Positions 55,843-63,657 of a stretch of 64,000 nt of DNA are shown here, piece after piece. This stretch comes from Sphingomonas sp. 3P27F8 (lineage in GTDB: Bacteria > Pseudomonadota > Alphaproteobacteria > Sphingomonadales > Sphingomonadaceae). The first letter of the stretch is position 1, and the number at the start of each line of letters is the position of its first letter. The notes under the pieces are model-generated. The model was not told the DNA's origin, did no database searches, and saw only the letters and a list, made by a program, of their open reading frames with translations. The position numbers and the translations under genes were made by a program. The stretch is from the NCBI RefSeq assembly GCF_005502745.1, contig NZ_SCNL01000007.1, positions 164,499-228,498 of the forward strand. The letters run 5' to 3'.

Positions 55843-56205
55843 TTACACCGGCATGCTCATGATGTCCTTGTAGGCGGACAGGATTTTGTTGCGGACCTGC
55901 AGCGTCGCCTCGAAGCCGACGGAGGCCTCCTGGCGCGCGAGCATGACCTTGGCGATGTCGACCGTCTCGCCGCGCTCATAGGCTTCGGAAAGGGCGGACG
56001 CCTTCTGCTGCGTGTCATTGACCCTGGAGAGCGCGGTCTCCATCGATTGCGAGAAGCTTGGCGCCTGCGTCGCGCCCGATATGCCGCCGGATTGCGGCGC
56101 CGCGACAGACTGGCCGGCGCGCGACAATGCCTGGTTGCGTTCCAGAATCTGCGCGCGCAGCGCCATCACGCGGTCGATACCGCCCACGCTGTCGATGCCG
56201 CTCAT
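55843..56205 (-). CDS. fliE: Flagellar hook-basal body protein FliE
   Basis: A 120-residue rod-base protein linking the MS ring and export gate to the rod. The C-terminal family region is ALSEAYERGETVDIAKVMLA, then RQEASVGFEATLQVRNKILS. It starts inside the last codons of the sigma-54 activator gene (4-base overlap), so activator and basal body genes are co-transcribed. Confidence 0.92.
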   Translation of the reverse strand: MSGIDSVGGIDRVMALRAQILERNQALSRAGQSVAAPQSGGISGATQAPSFSQSMETALSRVNDTQQKASALSEAYERGETVDIAKVMLARQEASVGFEATLQVRNKILSAYKDIMSMPV

Positions 56206-57464
56206 GCCGACGCCACCTTGCTATGCGGGGCGGCGATATCCTCGCCCTGCTCGCGTGCCCGGGCGAGCCGGTAGCGCAGCGTGCGCTCGGAGATGCCGAG
56301 CCGACGCGCGGTCTCGATCCGGCTGCCGTTGCACGCGCGCAGCGTTTCGCGGATCGCGGCGAACTCGGAAAGCTGCACCACCTTGCCCAGCGTGGATGCC
56401 TCGTCAGCAGGGATGCGCGGCGCGGCGGCCGGGCGATCGAAAACGATATGCCCCGCCTCGATCGTGTCGCCGCCGGCGAAGAGCAGCGCGCGCTGGATGA
56501 CATTCTCCAGCTCGCGGACGTTGCCGGGCCAGTCATGCGCGCAAAGCGCCGCGATCGCCTCGGCCGACGGCCATGGCACGATCGCGCGGTTGCGGGCATG
56601 GCGCAGGATCATCGTCGCGGCGAGCGCGGGAATATCCTGCGGGCGGTCCGCCAGTGCTTTGGTGGCGAGTGGGAAAACCGACAGCCGGTAATAAAGATCG
56701 GCGCGGAATCGGCCTTCCGCTACCTCGGTCTGGAGATCGCGATTGGCGCAGGCGATGACACGCACATCCACCGCGATCGGCTGGGTCGCACCGATCGGCA
56801 CCACCTCGCGCTCCTGCAGCACGCGCAGCAATTTGGATTGCAGCGCGAGCGGCATTTCCGCGATTTCGTCGAGCAGGATCGTGCCGCCATGTGCTGCGCG
56901 GAAAAAGCCTTCGCCGCCGGAAGAGGCGCCGGTGAAAGCGCCCTTCTGATGGCCGAACAGCATCGCTTCCAGCATGGTTTCGGGCAGTGCGGCGCAATTG
57001 AGCGCGATGAACGGGCCGTCGCGGCGTGCGGAATTCTGGTGGATGGTCCGCGCCAGCACTTCCTTGCCAGTGCCGGTCGGGCCATTGATGAGCACGGTGA
57101 TGTCGGCCTCGGCGACGCGCTCGGCAAGCGCGAACAGCGCGAGGCTCTCGGGATCGGCAGCGGTGGGGGCATCCGGGCCGGCGATCAGCGCGCGGGCGAA
57201 AGCGTTGCCGACCACGGCATCCGCGCGATCAAAGGTGATTCTCGCCGGTGCACCATCGTTCGCCGGAACGACCGCGCGAACGCCCTCGCCGATCAGCACG
57301 GTGCGCGCCGGGGCAGGGCTCATTTCGCCGGGCGCGGCCAGCCACATCATGTCGGCGGTGGCGCGGGCGCCGGGCTTCTCAACCGCGAAGCCCTGCGCGC
57401 GCAGCGACGATAGCAGCGCGACATGGCGTTCGGCGATTGCCGCTGACGGAACGATGGACCGCAT
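56202..57464 (-). CDS. Sigma-54-dependent flagellar transcriptional activator (FlbD/FleQ type)
   Basis: A 420-residue AAA+ activator of sigma-54 promoters. Residues 1-105 form a short N-terminal domain without a clear receiver fold. The AAA+ domain has Walker A GPTGTGKE (about 128-135), the sigma-54-contacting loop GAFTGA (175-180) and Walker B GGTILLDEIAEM. A Fis-type HTH ends it (GSRIETARRLGISERTLRYR). The start at 57464 is preceded by GGGGGGAAA. It heads the fliE operon and is divergent from fliC, so it is the likely activator of the sigma-54 promoters near fliK and flhA. Confidence 0.9.
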   Translation of the reverse strand: MRSIVPSAAIAERHVALLSSLRAQGFAVEKPGARATADMMWLAAPGEMSPAPARTVLIGEGVRAVVPANDGAPARITFDRADAVVGNAFARALIAGPDAPTAADPESLALFALAERVAEADITVLINGPTGTGKEVLARTIHQNSARRDGPFIALNCAALPETMLEAMLFGHQKGAFTGASSGGEGFFRAAHGGTILLDEIAEMPLALQSKLLRVLQEREVVPIGATQPIAVDVRVIACANRDLQTEVAEGRFRADLYYRLSVFPLATKALADRPQDIPALAATMILRHARNRAIVPWPSAEAIAALCAHDWPGNVRELENVIQRALLFAGGDTIEAGHIVFDRPAAAPRIPADEASTLGKVVQLSEFAAIRETLRACNGSRIETARRLGISERTLRYRLARAREQGEDIAAPHSKVASA

Positions 57465-57511
57465 TTTCCCCCCGGTGTTTCGGTCAGCCCAGAATGAGAG
57501 AAAAAGGTTAA

Positions 57512-57540
57512 CGGCAAGTATAGGAATTTGCCGGCCGGCA
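57512..57540. promoter_or_regulatory. Inverted repeats between activator gene and fliC
   Basis: CGGCAA (57512-57517) and TTGCCG (57528-57533) form an inverted repeat with ten bases between. It runs into a perfect 12-base palindrome TGCCGGCCGGCA (57529-57540). The three copies of a CGGCA half-site in the shared regulatory gap suggest a protein-binding site, possibly for the activator itself. Confidence 0.5.
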
Positions 57541-57641
57541 GATTTTTTCCGGGCGCACGCGCGCGTAGCGCATGCGAGCGCGATCGGGCGCGACTGCGCA
57601 CGCATTGGCCCCGGCGAACGCGAAATTTTTCCGGTGATCAC

Positions 57642-57668
57642 TAAAACGCGGCGGCGGCCGGTCGTTTC
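57642..57668 (+). promoter_or_regulatory. Putative sigma-28 (FliA) promoter of fliC
   Basis: TAAA (57642-57645), a 15-base spacer and GTCGTTTC (57661-57668), the same as before fliD and flgM. The predicted start near 57675 gives a leader of about 60 bases before the flagellin ATG. Confidence 0.82.
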
Positions 57669-57737
57669 GATGGTTGACGGCTCGGCCATCCGCACTTCGG
57701 GGGGCGGCGGACCCGTCAGCCACGACGGAGAATGAAC

Positions 57738-58574
57738 ATGACGGTTATCGCAACCAACACCAACGCGATGCGCGCGACTGCCGCATCGGTCAGCGCCAAC
57801 AGCGCGCTGTCGACCGCGATGGAGCGCCTGTCGACCGGCAAGCGTATCAACTCGGCCAAGGACGACGCCGCCGGCCTCGCCATTGCCGCATCCATGACCT
57901 CGCAGATCCGCGGCATGAGCCAGGGCATCCGCAACGCCAACGACGGCATCTCGATGGCGCAGACGGCAGAAGGCTCGCTCGACGAAGTGACGAACATGCT
58001 GCAGCGTATGCGTGAACTGGGGGTCCAGGCCGGCAACGACACGTATTCGACGGCCGACAAGAAGAATATCGCCGCCGAGCAGAAGGCGCTCGCGACGCAG
58101 ATCGATTCGGTGCTGAAGAACACGCAGTTCAACGGTCAGAACCTGTTTGACGGCTCGGCCGGCTCGGCAGGCGACGGCAAGGTCGTGATCCAGGCCGGCG
58201 CCAACAGCGCCGACACGGTGACGCTCGACCTGTCCACCGACCTCACCGCCGCCGCCGGCAAGACGACGACCGTTACGGCCGCTGCGAGCGCGACGACGCC
58301 GATCACCGATCTGTCGCAGTTCGATGATGCGATCACCGAGATCGCGAACACCCGCGCCGGGCTCGGCGCGTCGCAGAACCAGCTCGAGTCGGCGGTCAAC
58401 AACCTGACTTCGAACGTCACCAACCTGTCCGACGCGCAGAGCCGGATCGAGGACGCAGATTTCTCGACCGAATCGACGAACCTCGCCAAGGCGCAGATCC
58501 TGTCGCAGGCGTCGACCGCGATGCTGGCGCAGGCGAACCAGTCGCAGCAGAGCGTGCTGAAGCTGCTTCAGTAA
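57738..58574 (+). CDS. fliC: Flagellin
   Basis: Filament protein, 278 residues, a compact flagellin with D0/D1 domains and only a short central part. The N-terminus is TVIATNTNAMRATAASVSAN and the typical RINSAKDDAAGLAIAASMTS. The C-terminus has SRIEDADFSTESTNLAKAQI and ends with SVLKLLQ. Two ATGs are six bases apart; the second (57738) is seven bases after GGAG and is preferred. It is the only flagellin gene in the window and has its own promoter and terminator. Confidence 0.96.
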   Translation: MTVIATNTNAMRATAASVSANSALSTAMERLSTGKRINSAKDDAAGLAIAASMTSQIRGMSQGIRNANDGISMAQTAEGSLDEVTNMLQRMRELGVQAGNDTYSTADKKNIAAEQKALATQIDSVLKNTQFNGQNLFDGSAGSAGDGKVVIQAGANSADTVTLDLSTDLTAAAGKTTTVTAAASATTPITDLSQFDDAITEIANTRAGLGASQNQLESAVNNLTSNVTNLSDAQSRIEDADFSTESTNLAKAQILSQASTAMLAQANQSQQSVLKLLQ

Positions 58575-58628
58575 TCAGCCGCCCGGCTTCGGCGCCGCCC
58601 CCCCACAGGGTGTCGGAGCCTGTTACGG

Positions 58629-58659
58629 ACCCCGGTGACCGACAGGCCACCGGGGTTTC
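58629..58659 (+). terminator. Rho-independent terminator of fliC
   Basis: ACCCCGGTG (58629-58637) pairs with CACCGGGGT (58648-58656), followed by TTCGTTTG. It is 55 bases past the stop codon. Confidence 0.83.
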
Positions 58660-58675
58660 GTTTGTCCGTGTTCCC

Positions 58676-58706
58676 AAAAAGATGGCGCCGGCGCGATGGC
58701 CGGCGC
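58676..58706 (-). terminator. Rho-independent terminator of fliA
   Basis: On the minus strand GCGCCGGC and GCCGGCGC (58685-58692 with 58699-58706) form an eight-base-pair stem with a six-base loop, followed by CATCTTTTT. It is 39 bases past the fliA stop and faces the fliC terminator. Confidence 0.83.
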
Positions 58707-58744
58707 TTTGGTGTTCGCGGTCGTGGGGCGGCGCGCGGCCTCGC

Positions 58745-59491
58745 TCAGCGCGGCAGCAGGGCCTTTTTGAGCTTCGCATGGGCGGCCGATTTGATCTGGC
58801 ACACGCGCGCAGCGCCTACGCCCAGTGTCTGGCCGATCTCCTCGAGGTTCAGTTCCTCGACGTGATAGAGGTGTATCACGATCCGCTCGCGCTCCGGCAG
58901 CGCCTCGATCGCCGCGATCAGCATATCGCGCAGCTCGCCATCCGCGAGCTGGTCGAAAGCATCTGGCTCGTCGCTGGCGAACCATGGCTGGTCATCGGCA
59001 TATACTTCGTCGAGCGGGTCGAAGCGCACCGCCTCGGCCGCCACGTAATCGGTGCGCAGCTTCTCCAGCGTCACGCCGAGCCGCTCGGCCGCCTCGCCAT
59101 CGGTCGGCGCGCGGCCAAGCTCGGTCGCGAGTTGCGCGGTCACGCGGCGATACTCGCGGCGGCGGCGGATCGCGCCCCGTGTCATGGCCGCATGGCGGCG
59201 CAGCTCGTCGATCATCGCCCCGCGCAGCCGGGTGGCGAGATACTGTTTGAACGTCACCTGTCCGCGGTCCTCGAACGTCGCGACCGCCTCGACCAGCGCG
59301 ACGAGGCCGACCTGCACGAGATCCTCGACCTCCACCGCGGTCGAGACACTGCCGTGGACATGCCACGCCAGCCGCCGGACGAGCGGCAGATGCTCCTTGA
59401 CCAGCGCCGTCTCGTCCCGCGCGCGTGCGCGGGGCGTATACGTCAGTGGCGCGGCGTTCGCGAAGGCATCGCGATGCGGCTCCGCGCTCAT
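58745..59491 (-). CDS. fliA: Flagellar RNA polymerase sigma factor FliA (sigma-28)
   Basis: A 248-residue group 3 sigma factor for late flagellar genes. Region 2 has LVKEHLPLVRRLAWHVHG and VEDLVQVGLVALVEAVATFE, and then the -10 recognition helix TFKQYLATRLRGAMIDELRR. Region 4 has LPERERIVIHLYHVEELNLE and EIGQTLGVGAARVCQIKSAA. It overlaps the end of flhA by four bases, so it is expressed from the sigma-54 promoter upstream of the operon. Confidence 0.95.
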   Translation of the reverse strand: MSAEPHRDAFANAAPLTYTPRARARDETALVKEHLPLVRRLAWHVHGSVSTAVEVEDLVQVGLVALVEAVATFEDRGQVTFKQYLATRLRGAMIDELRRHAAMTRGAIRRRREYRRVTAQLATELGRAPTDGEAAERLGVTLEKLRTDYVAAEAVRFDPLDEVYADDQPWFASDEPDAFDQLADGELRDMLIAAIEALPERERIVIHLYHVEELNLEEIGQTLGVGAARVCQIKSAAHAKLKKALLPR

Positions 59492-61548
59492 GCCGGCAGC
59501 GCCTCTTGCGCGCCGATCACGGCGACAACTTCGACGGCCTTGTCTTCCGGTACTTCGAAGAAGCTCATGACAGGGGTATCCGGCAGCACGGTTTTGACGA
59601 GTTTGCGGATCGCGACGCGGATCGCGGGCTGGACGACCAGCGCAAACGGTTTCGCTTCGTTGACCAGCGGTTGCGCGGCGCGTTGCAGCGCGTCGACGAT
59701 GCGGCGGCCGAGATCAGGCTCGATCACGTGCCGTCGCGCCGGATCGCTGCGCACCGCCTGGCCAAGCAGCCCTTCAAGCTGGCCCTCGAGCGTCATCACG
59801 CGCAGCGGCTCGCGCACGCCGCACAGTTTCTGGATGATGAGCGGCCCGAGTTCGGGGCGAATCAGCTCGACGATTTCTTCGGCGTCCTGCGTTTTCTGCG
59901 CGATAACCGCGATGGCGCCGGCGATGCGGCGGAATTCCTTGAGCGAAATGCCTTCGGCCAGCAGGCTCTTGAGCACCGTCGTCAGCGTCGTGACGGACAG
60001 CGGTTGCGGAGACAGCGAAGCAACGAGCTGCGGATTGCGCTCCTTCAGCCCCTCGAGCAGCGCCTGCACTTCGTCGGCGCTCAGCAGATCGGCAGCGTTC
60101 GCGCCGAGCACATGGTTGAGATGGGTCGCGATGACGGTGCCGGAATCGACCACCAGATAACCCGCGCCGGTCGCCGCATCGGCATCCCCCGGCACGATCC
60201 ATGTCGCGTCCAGCCCGAAGGTCGGGTCTTTCGCCTTCTTGCCGTGCAGCTCGCCGAAGCCGGTGCCCGTATCCAGTGCCAGCATCTCGTCGGGCGATAC
60301 CTGATCCTCGCCAACAACCACGCCGCCGACGAGCAGCCGATAGGTATAAGGCGCAAGATTGATGTCGTCGCGCACCTTCACCTGCGGCACGACAAAGCCG
60401 AGATCCTTGGAAAGCTGGCGGCGAACACCGGTGATGCGCGACATGAGCGGGCTGCCCTTGCGCTCATCGACCAGTGGCACCAGCCCGTAGCCGATGTCGA
60501 GGTTGACCATCATGCCGTCCGTCACCTCGTCCCAGCCGATCCGGGATTGATCGACCGGCTCGGCCTTGACCTCCACCACGGGCGCGGGGCGGTTGGCGAT
60601 CTGGCGCAGTTTCCACGCCGCGAATCCGGCGATGGCGGCGGCGGGCAGGATCACCATGTGCGGCATCCCGGGCAATACGCCGAGCAGCGCGAGGATGCCG
60701 GCCACCGGCGTCCAGGTGCGCGCCGCGCCGAACTGGCTGCCGATCTGCCCGGCGAGATCCTTCTCGGAGGAGACGCGGGTGACGATCGCGGCGGCGGCGA
60801 TCGACAGCATCAGGCTGGGAAGCTGCGCCACGAGCGCGTCGCCGATCGCGAGGAGGGTGTAGCCCTTGGCCGCCGCGCCCAGCGACATGCCGTGGCTGAT
60901 CGGCCCGAGGATCAGGCCGCCGATGATGTTCGCCGCCAGAATCAGGATCGCCGCGATCGCATCGCCCTTCACGAACTTGGACGAACCATCCATCGAGCCG
61001 TAGAAATCCGCCTCGGTCGATACCTCGACGCGGCGCTTCTTGGCTTCGTCCGGCGTGATGAGGCCGGCGTTGAGATCGGCGTCGATCGCCATCTGCTTGC
61101 CGGGCAGCGCATCGAGCGTGAAGCGCGCCGACACTTCGGATACCCGGCCTGCGCCCTTGGTCACCACGATCAGGTTGATGATCATCAGGATCGCAAAGAC
61201 GAAGATGCCGACGACATAATCGCCGCCGATCAGGAAGGTGCCGAACGATTCGATCACATGGCCGGCGGCCGCCTCGCCCTCATGCCCGTGCACCAGCACA
61301 ACGCGGGTGGAGGCGACGTTCAGGCCGAGGCGGAACAGCGTCGCGAACAGCAGCACCGTGGGGAAGGCGGAGAAATCGAGCGGCTTCTGCGCGTTCAGCG
61401 CCACCATCAGTACCGCAAGGCTGATCGCGATATTTGCCACGAAAAACACGTCGAGCAGCGCCGCCGGGATCGGCACCACCATCACGACGACGAGCAGCAG
61501 GATCGCGAGCGGGAGCGCGGCGCTGCGGGCGTTGGCGAGCAATTTCAT
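59488..61548 (-). CDS. flhA: Flagellar export protein FlhA
   Basis: Largest export-gate protein, 686 residues, a nonamer with about eight membrane helices (VFFVANIAISLAVLMVALNA; FGTFLIGGDYVVGIFVFAIL) and a cytoplasmic substrate-docking domain. The FHIPEP region has VTKGAGRVSEVSARFTLDAL, PGKQMAIDADLNAGLI and AKKRRVEVSTEADFYGSMDG. It lies six bases after the transglycosylase gene. Confidence 0.96.
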   Translation of the reverse strand: MKLLANARSAALPLAILLLVVVMVVPIPAALLDVFFVANIAISLAVLMVALNAQKPLDFSAFPTVLLFATLFRLGLNVASTRVVLVHGHEGEAAAGHVIESFGTFLIGGDYVVGIFVFAILMIINLIVVTKGAGRVSEVSARFTLDALPGKQMAIDADLNAGLITPDEAKKRRVEVSTEADFYGSMDGSSKFVKGDAIAAILILAANIIGGLILGPISHGMSLGAAAKGYTLLAIGDALVAQLPSLMLSIAAAAIVTRVSSEKDLAGQIGSQFGAARTWTPVAGILALLGVLPGMPHMVILPAAAIAGFAAWKLRQIANRPAPVVEVKAEPVDQSRIGWDEVTDGMMVNLDIGYGLVPLVDERKGSPLMSRITGVRRQLSKDLGFVVPQVKVRDDINLAPYTYRLLVGGVVVGEDQVSPDEMLALDTGTGFGELHGKKAKDPTFGLDATWIVPGDADAATGAGYLVVDSGTVIATHLNHVLGANAADLLSADEVQALLEGLKERNPQLVASLSPQPLSVTTLTTVLKSLLAEGISLKEFRRIAGAIAVIAQKTQDAEEIVELIRPELGPLIIQKLCGVREPLRVMTLEGQLEGLLGQAVRSDPARRHVIEPDLGRRIVDALQRAAQPLVNEAKPFALVVQPAIRVAIRKLVKTVLPDTPVMSFFEVPEDKAVEVVAVIGAQEALPA

Positions 61549-61554
61549 CAGGTG

Positions 61555-62409
61555 CTAGCCCCCCATCCGCGCGAGCATCATGTAGGCGAGCCGCGCCGTA
61601 TCCGGCGTGGGGCGCAGCAGGCTGGCCGCCTGCGTCTGGCCCGATCGCGCGCCGAGCGCATTGCTCGCCCATGAGAGCGCGTCGCTCGCCGTCTGGTTCG
61701 CGCCGGTGACGACGGTCGCGCCATCCAGGTCCAGCGCCTGCGCTGCAAACTGCATGGGCGGCAAACTATTGCCGCCGTTGCCGGCATTGCCGGCGCCATC
61801 GCCAAGCTTGCTCGCGAAACGCTGGTAGACGTCGGAAAGCGATCGCGCGCTGCCGTCGCCGTTATAGAACACGCTGCGATTGGCGCGCGCGGCGGCGGGA
61901 AACAGGCTGGCCGCGCTGGCATCCGGATTGTTCTGCATGTTGGTGAGGAAGCGGCGCGCGCCCCCCAGGCCGAGGAAATGCGCCATATAGAGATCGGTGC
62001 CGGTGGCGGTGCGGCCGGTCGCGCTTTCCAGTGCATCCTTGTTGTCGGATGCGTGTTCGGCGGCCATCGCGGCGGCGATCTCGGGATCGTTGCGCAGCGC
62101 GAGAATCGCCTGCTTCGTCGCCGGATCGCTCACCGAAAGCTTGCCCGATGCAGTGCGTCCGATCGCGCCCGCGGCCCAGCCGAGGCCGTATTCGCTGCCG
62201 TGCTGCTTCATCACCGACAGCCAGCTCTGCTCGACGAACTGATACAGCCCGCGCGCAGAGGAGGTGGTTGCGCTGGCAGTCGCGTTCAGCCCGCTTTCGA
62301 CTTTCGCCTGGCCGAGCAGATAGTCGAAATCGATGCCGGTGCGCGCTGCCGCCCGCTGGATCGCGGACTGGATGCGGCCGGCATTGGCGGTGATGGCGTT
62401 GACGGTCAT
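61555..62409 (-). CDS. Lytic transglycosylase-like protein, flagellar
   Basis: A 284-residue protein with an SLT-type lysozyme-like domain. The catalytic Glu is in the stretch LGQAKVESGLNATA, followed by SSARGLYQFVEQSWLSVMKQ. The C-terminal half is variable. There is no clear signal peptide, so it is probably exported by the flagellar type III apparatus, as described for SltF-like or FlgJ-like proteins, to open peptidoglycan for the rod. It is the first gene of the flhA-fliA operon behind a perfect sigma-54 promoter. Confidence 0.83.
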   Translation of the reverse strand: MTVNAITANAGRIQSAIQRAAARTGIDFDYLLGQAKVESGLNATASATTSSARGLYQFVEQSWLSVMKQHGSEYGLGWAAGAIGRTASGKLSVSDPATKQAILALRNDPEIAAAMAAEHASDNKDALESATGRTATGTDLYMAHFLGLGGARRFLTNMQNNPDASAASLFPAAARANRSVFYNGDGSARSLSDVYQRFASKLGDGAGNAGNGGNSLPPMQFAAQALDLDGATVVTGANQTASDALSWASNALGARSGQTQAASLLRPTPDTARLAYMMLARMGG

Positions 62410-62444
62410 CAGCTACGTTGGTTTCCCTGTTCGGGAATACCTCA

Positions 62445-62459
62445 GCAAAAACCGTGCCA
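62445..62459 (-). promoter_or_regulatory. Sigma-54 promoter of the transglycosylase-flhA-fliA operon
   Basis: On the minus strand TGGCACGGTTTTTGC, an exact TGGCACG-N4-TTGC match. The predicted start near 62433 leaves a 24-base leader before the first ATG. Confidence 0.92.
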
Positions 62460-62486
62460 GTAGCGGTTAAGCTGGAAGGCCGCCCG

Positions 62487-62801
62487 TCAGGCGTAGGCGG
62501 TGACGGGCCCGCGGCGATAGGCATTGCCGCCCTCGCCGGTAAGCAGCTGCAGCCGGCGGCGAACATTTGCCGCCATCAGGTTGACATAGATGCGGCAGGT
62601 TTCGTTCAGCCGGTTTGCCTCGCTCGCCAGCTCCTGCAATTCGGGGCTGGCGGGGCCGTCGCCCAGCGCGCGCAGCGTTTCGATCGTGGCCAGCTTTTCC
62701 GCTGTCGCGCGCTCGAGGGCGCCGATGTCATTGTCTTTCAGCGCCGCGATCTCTGCGTGAAGCGAATCGATCACGCGGATCAGCGCGTCACGCCTTGTCA
62801 T
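62487..62801 (-). CDS. flgN: FlgN-like flagellar export chaperone
   Basis: A 104-residue all-helical protein of FlgN type: RDALIRVIDSLHAEIAALKD, then ERATAEKLATIETLRAL and LNETCRIYVNLMAANVRRRL. FlgN escorts hook-filament junction proteins FlgK and FlgL. The start (MTRRDALIRV) lies inside the end of flgM (14-base overlap), which fits the conserved flgM-flgN pair. Sequence similarity is weak; the position supports the call. Confidence 0.78.
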   Translation of the reverse strand: MTRRDALIRVIDSLHAEIAALKDNDIGALERATAEKLATIETLRALGDGPASPELQELASEANRLNETCRIYVNLMAANVRRRLQLLTGEGGNAYRRGPVTAYA

Positions 62802-63090
62802 TGGCAAGCCAATCGTAGCGAAGCGCGATCAATTGATCGGCCAGCGTTGCGGGAGAGAGCGGAAAGGTGCCGTTCGCCAGCGCCTCCTTGATACGGCGCA
62901 CGCGTTCGGCGTCGACGGGCGGCTTCGCCGCTAGCTGGGAGGCGAGCGTGGGTGACTGCTGGCTCTGCGATACCGCCGTGTCCGACTGGTTCGATACCGC
63001 CGGAACAGCGCTGGGCGCCTGGACGCGCACGACCGGCGCGACCGGCAGGTCGTTCGTCGTGACAGGCCTTGAGCCGATAGAATCCACCAT
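62788..63090 (-). CDS. flgM: Anti-sigma-28 factor FlgM
   Basis: A 100-residue protein that binds FliA until it is exported through the completed hook. The N-terminal half is disordered (Ser/Pro/Gln/Thr-rich), as usual. The C-terminal FliA-binding part is VDAERVRRIKEALANGTFPL, then SPATLADQLIALRYDWL. It has its own TAAA-N15-GTCGTTT promoter, so FliA probably drives its own inhibitor. Confidence 0.9.
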   Translation of the reverse strand: MVDSIGSRPVTTNDLPVAPVVRVQAPSAVPAVSNQSDTAVSQSQQSPTLASQLAAKPPVDAERVRRIKEALANGTFPLSPATLADQLIALRYDWLANDKA

Positions 63091-63123
63091 GTCCGCACCT
63101 TCCCGGTTTCGCTGACATGGGCT

Positions 63124-63150
63124 TAAACGACCGGGCGCGGGAAACTTTTA
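63124..63150 (-). promoter_or_regulatory. Putative sigma-28 (FliA) promoter of flgM
   Basis: On the minus strand TAAA, 15 bases, then GTCGTTTA. It is in the 63-base gap between flgA and flgM and predicts a leader of about 28 bases. Confidence 0.82.
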
Positions 63151-63153
63151 GCA

Positions 63154-63657
63154 TCATTGTTCGCCCCAGCCGGGAAGCGTCGCGCGGCCGGGCTCCACGG
63201 CGACCGCCTGGACGGGCATCCGCGCAGTATCGACCTTCACCATCAGCCGTTCGCCGACGGCTGCGTCGCCCATCGCAACGCCCTCCCGCATGATGGAAAA
63301 GCCGTTCGATCCGGCCTCGATCATCAGCGGATCGCCGCGCTTGATGATCTTCTCGGCGTTGCGTGCCGGGGCCTGCGCACTGGCGGGCGACGAGATGACG
63401 GTGGTGCGCGCGGGCATCACCACCGGCACGAAGATGCGCCATTCCGGCCCGGTGCAGGTGACGACCACCGCGTCATGCGCGTCGGTCCGCCACGCCATCG
63501 ACACCATCGGGCATTGCGCGAGCCGCAGGCGCGGATCGACCGCCGCGCGCGCGCCGCCCTCCTCACCGATCGGCCGTCCGGTAAAGGCGGAGACGCCGCG
63601 ATCAAGCGCGGCAATATCCTGGAACGAGGCGGCGGCAAGCAGCGCGAGAGCGATCAT
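63154..63657 (-). CDS. flgA: Flagellar P-ring chaperone FlgA
   Basis: A 167-residue periplasmic chaperone for the P-ring protein FlgI. It has a short hydrophobic start ([19 protein letters not shown]) as signal peptide and a C-terminal SAF domain: IIKRGDPLMIEAGSNGFSIM, then GDAAVGERLMVKVDTARMPV, ending GRATLPGW. It starts at an ATG overlapping the upstream stop by four bases. Confidence 0.87.
   Translation of the reverse strand: MIALALLAAASFQDIAALDRGVSAFTGRPIGEEGGARAAVDPRLRLAQCPMVSMAWRTDAHDAVVVTCTGPEWRIFVPVVMPARTTVISSPASAQAPARNAEKIIKRGDPLMIEAGSNGFSIMREGVAMGDAAVGERLMVKVDTARMPVQAVAVEPGRATLPGWGEQ

Noticed and set aside
56574..56588. TGGCACG on the plus strand inside the activator gene as another sigma-54 promoter
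   Set aside because: No TTGC or GC is present at the correct spacing.
57605..57620. TGGCCCCGGCGAACGC before fliC as a sigma-54 promoter
   Set aside because: The GG to GC spacing is one base too long, and a better sigma-28-like element lies just downstream.
59425..61674. A 749-codon plus-strand open frame opposite flhA and fliA
   Set aside because: It is His/Arg/Asp-rich with no family pattern and lies opposite two unmistakable genes; long antisense frames are expected at this GC content.
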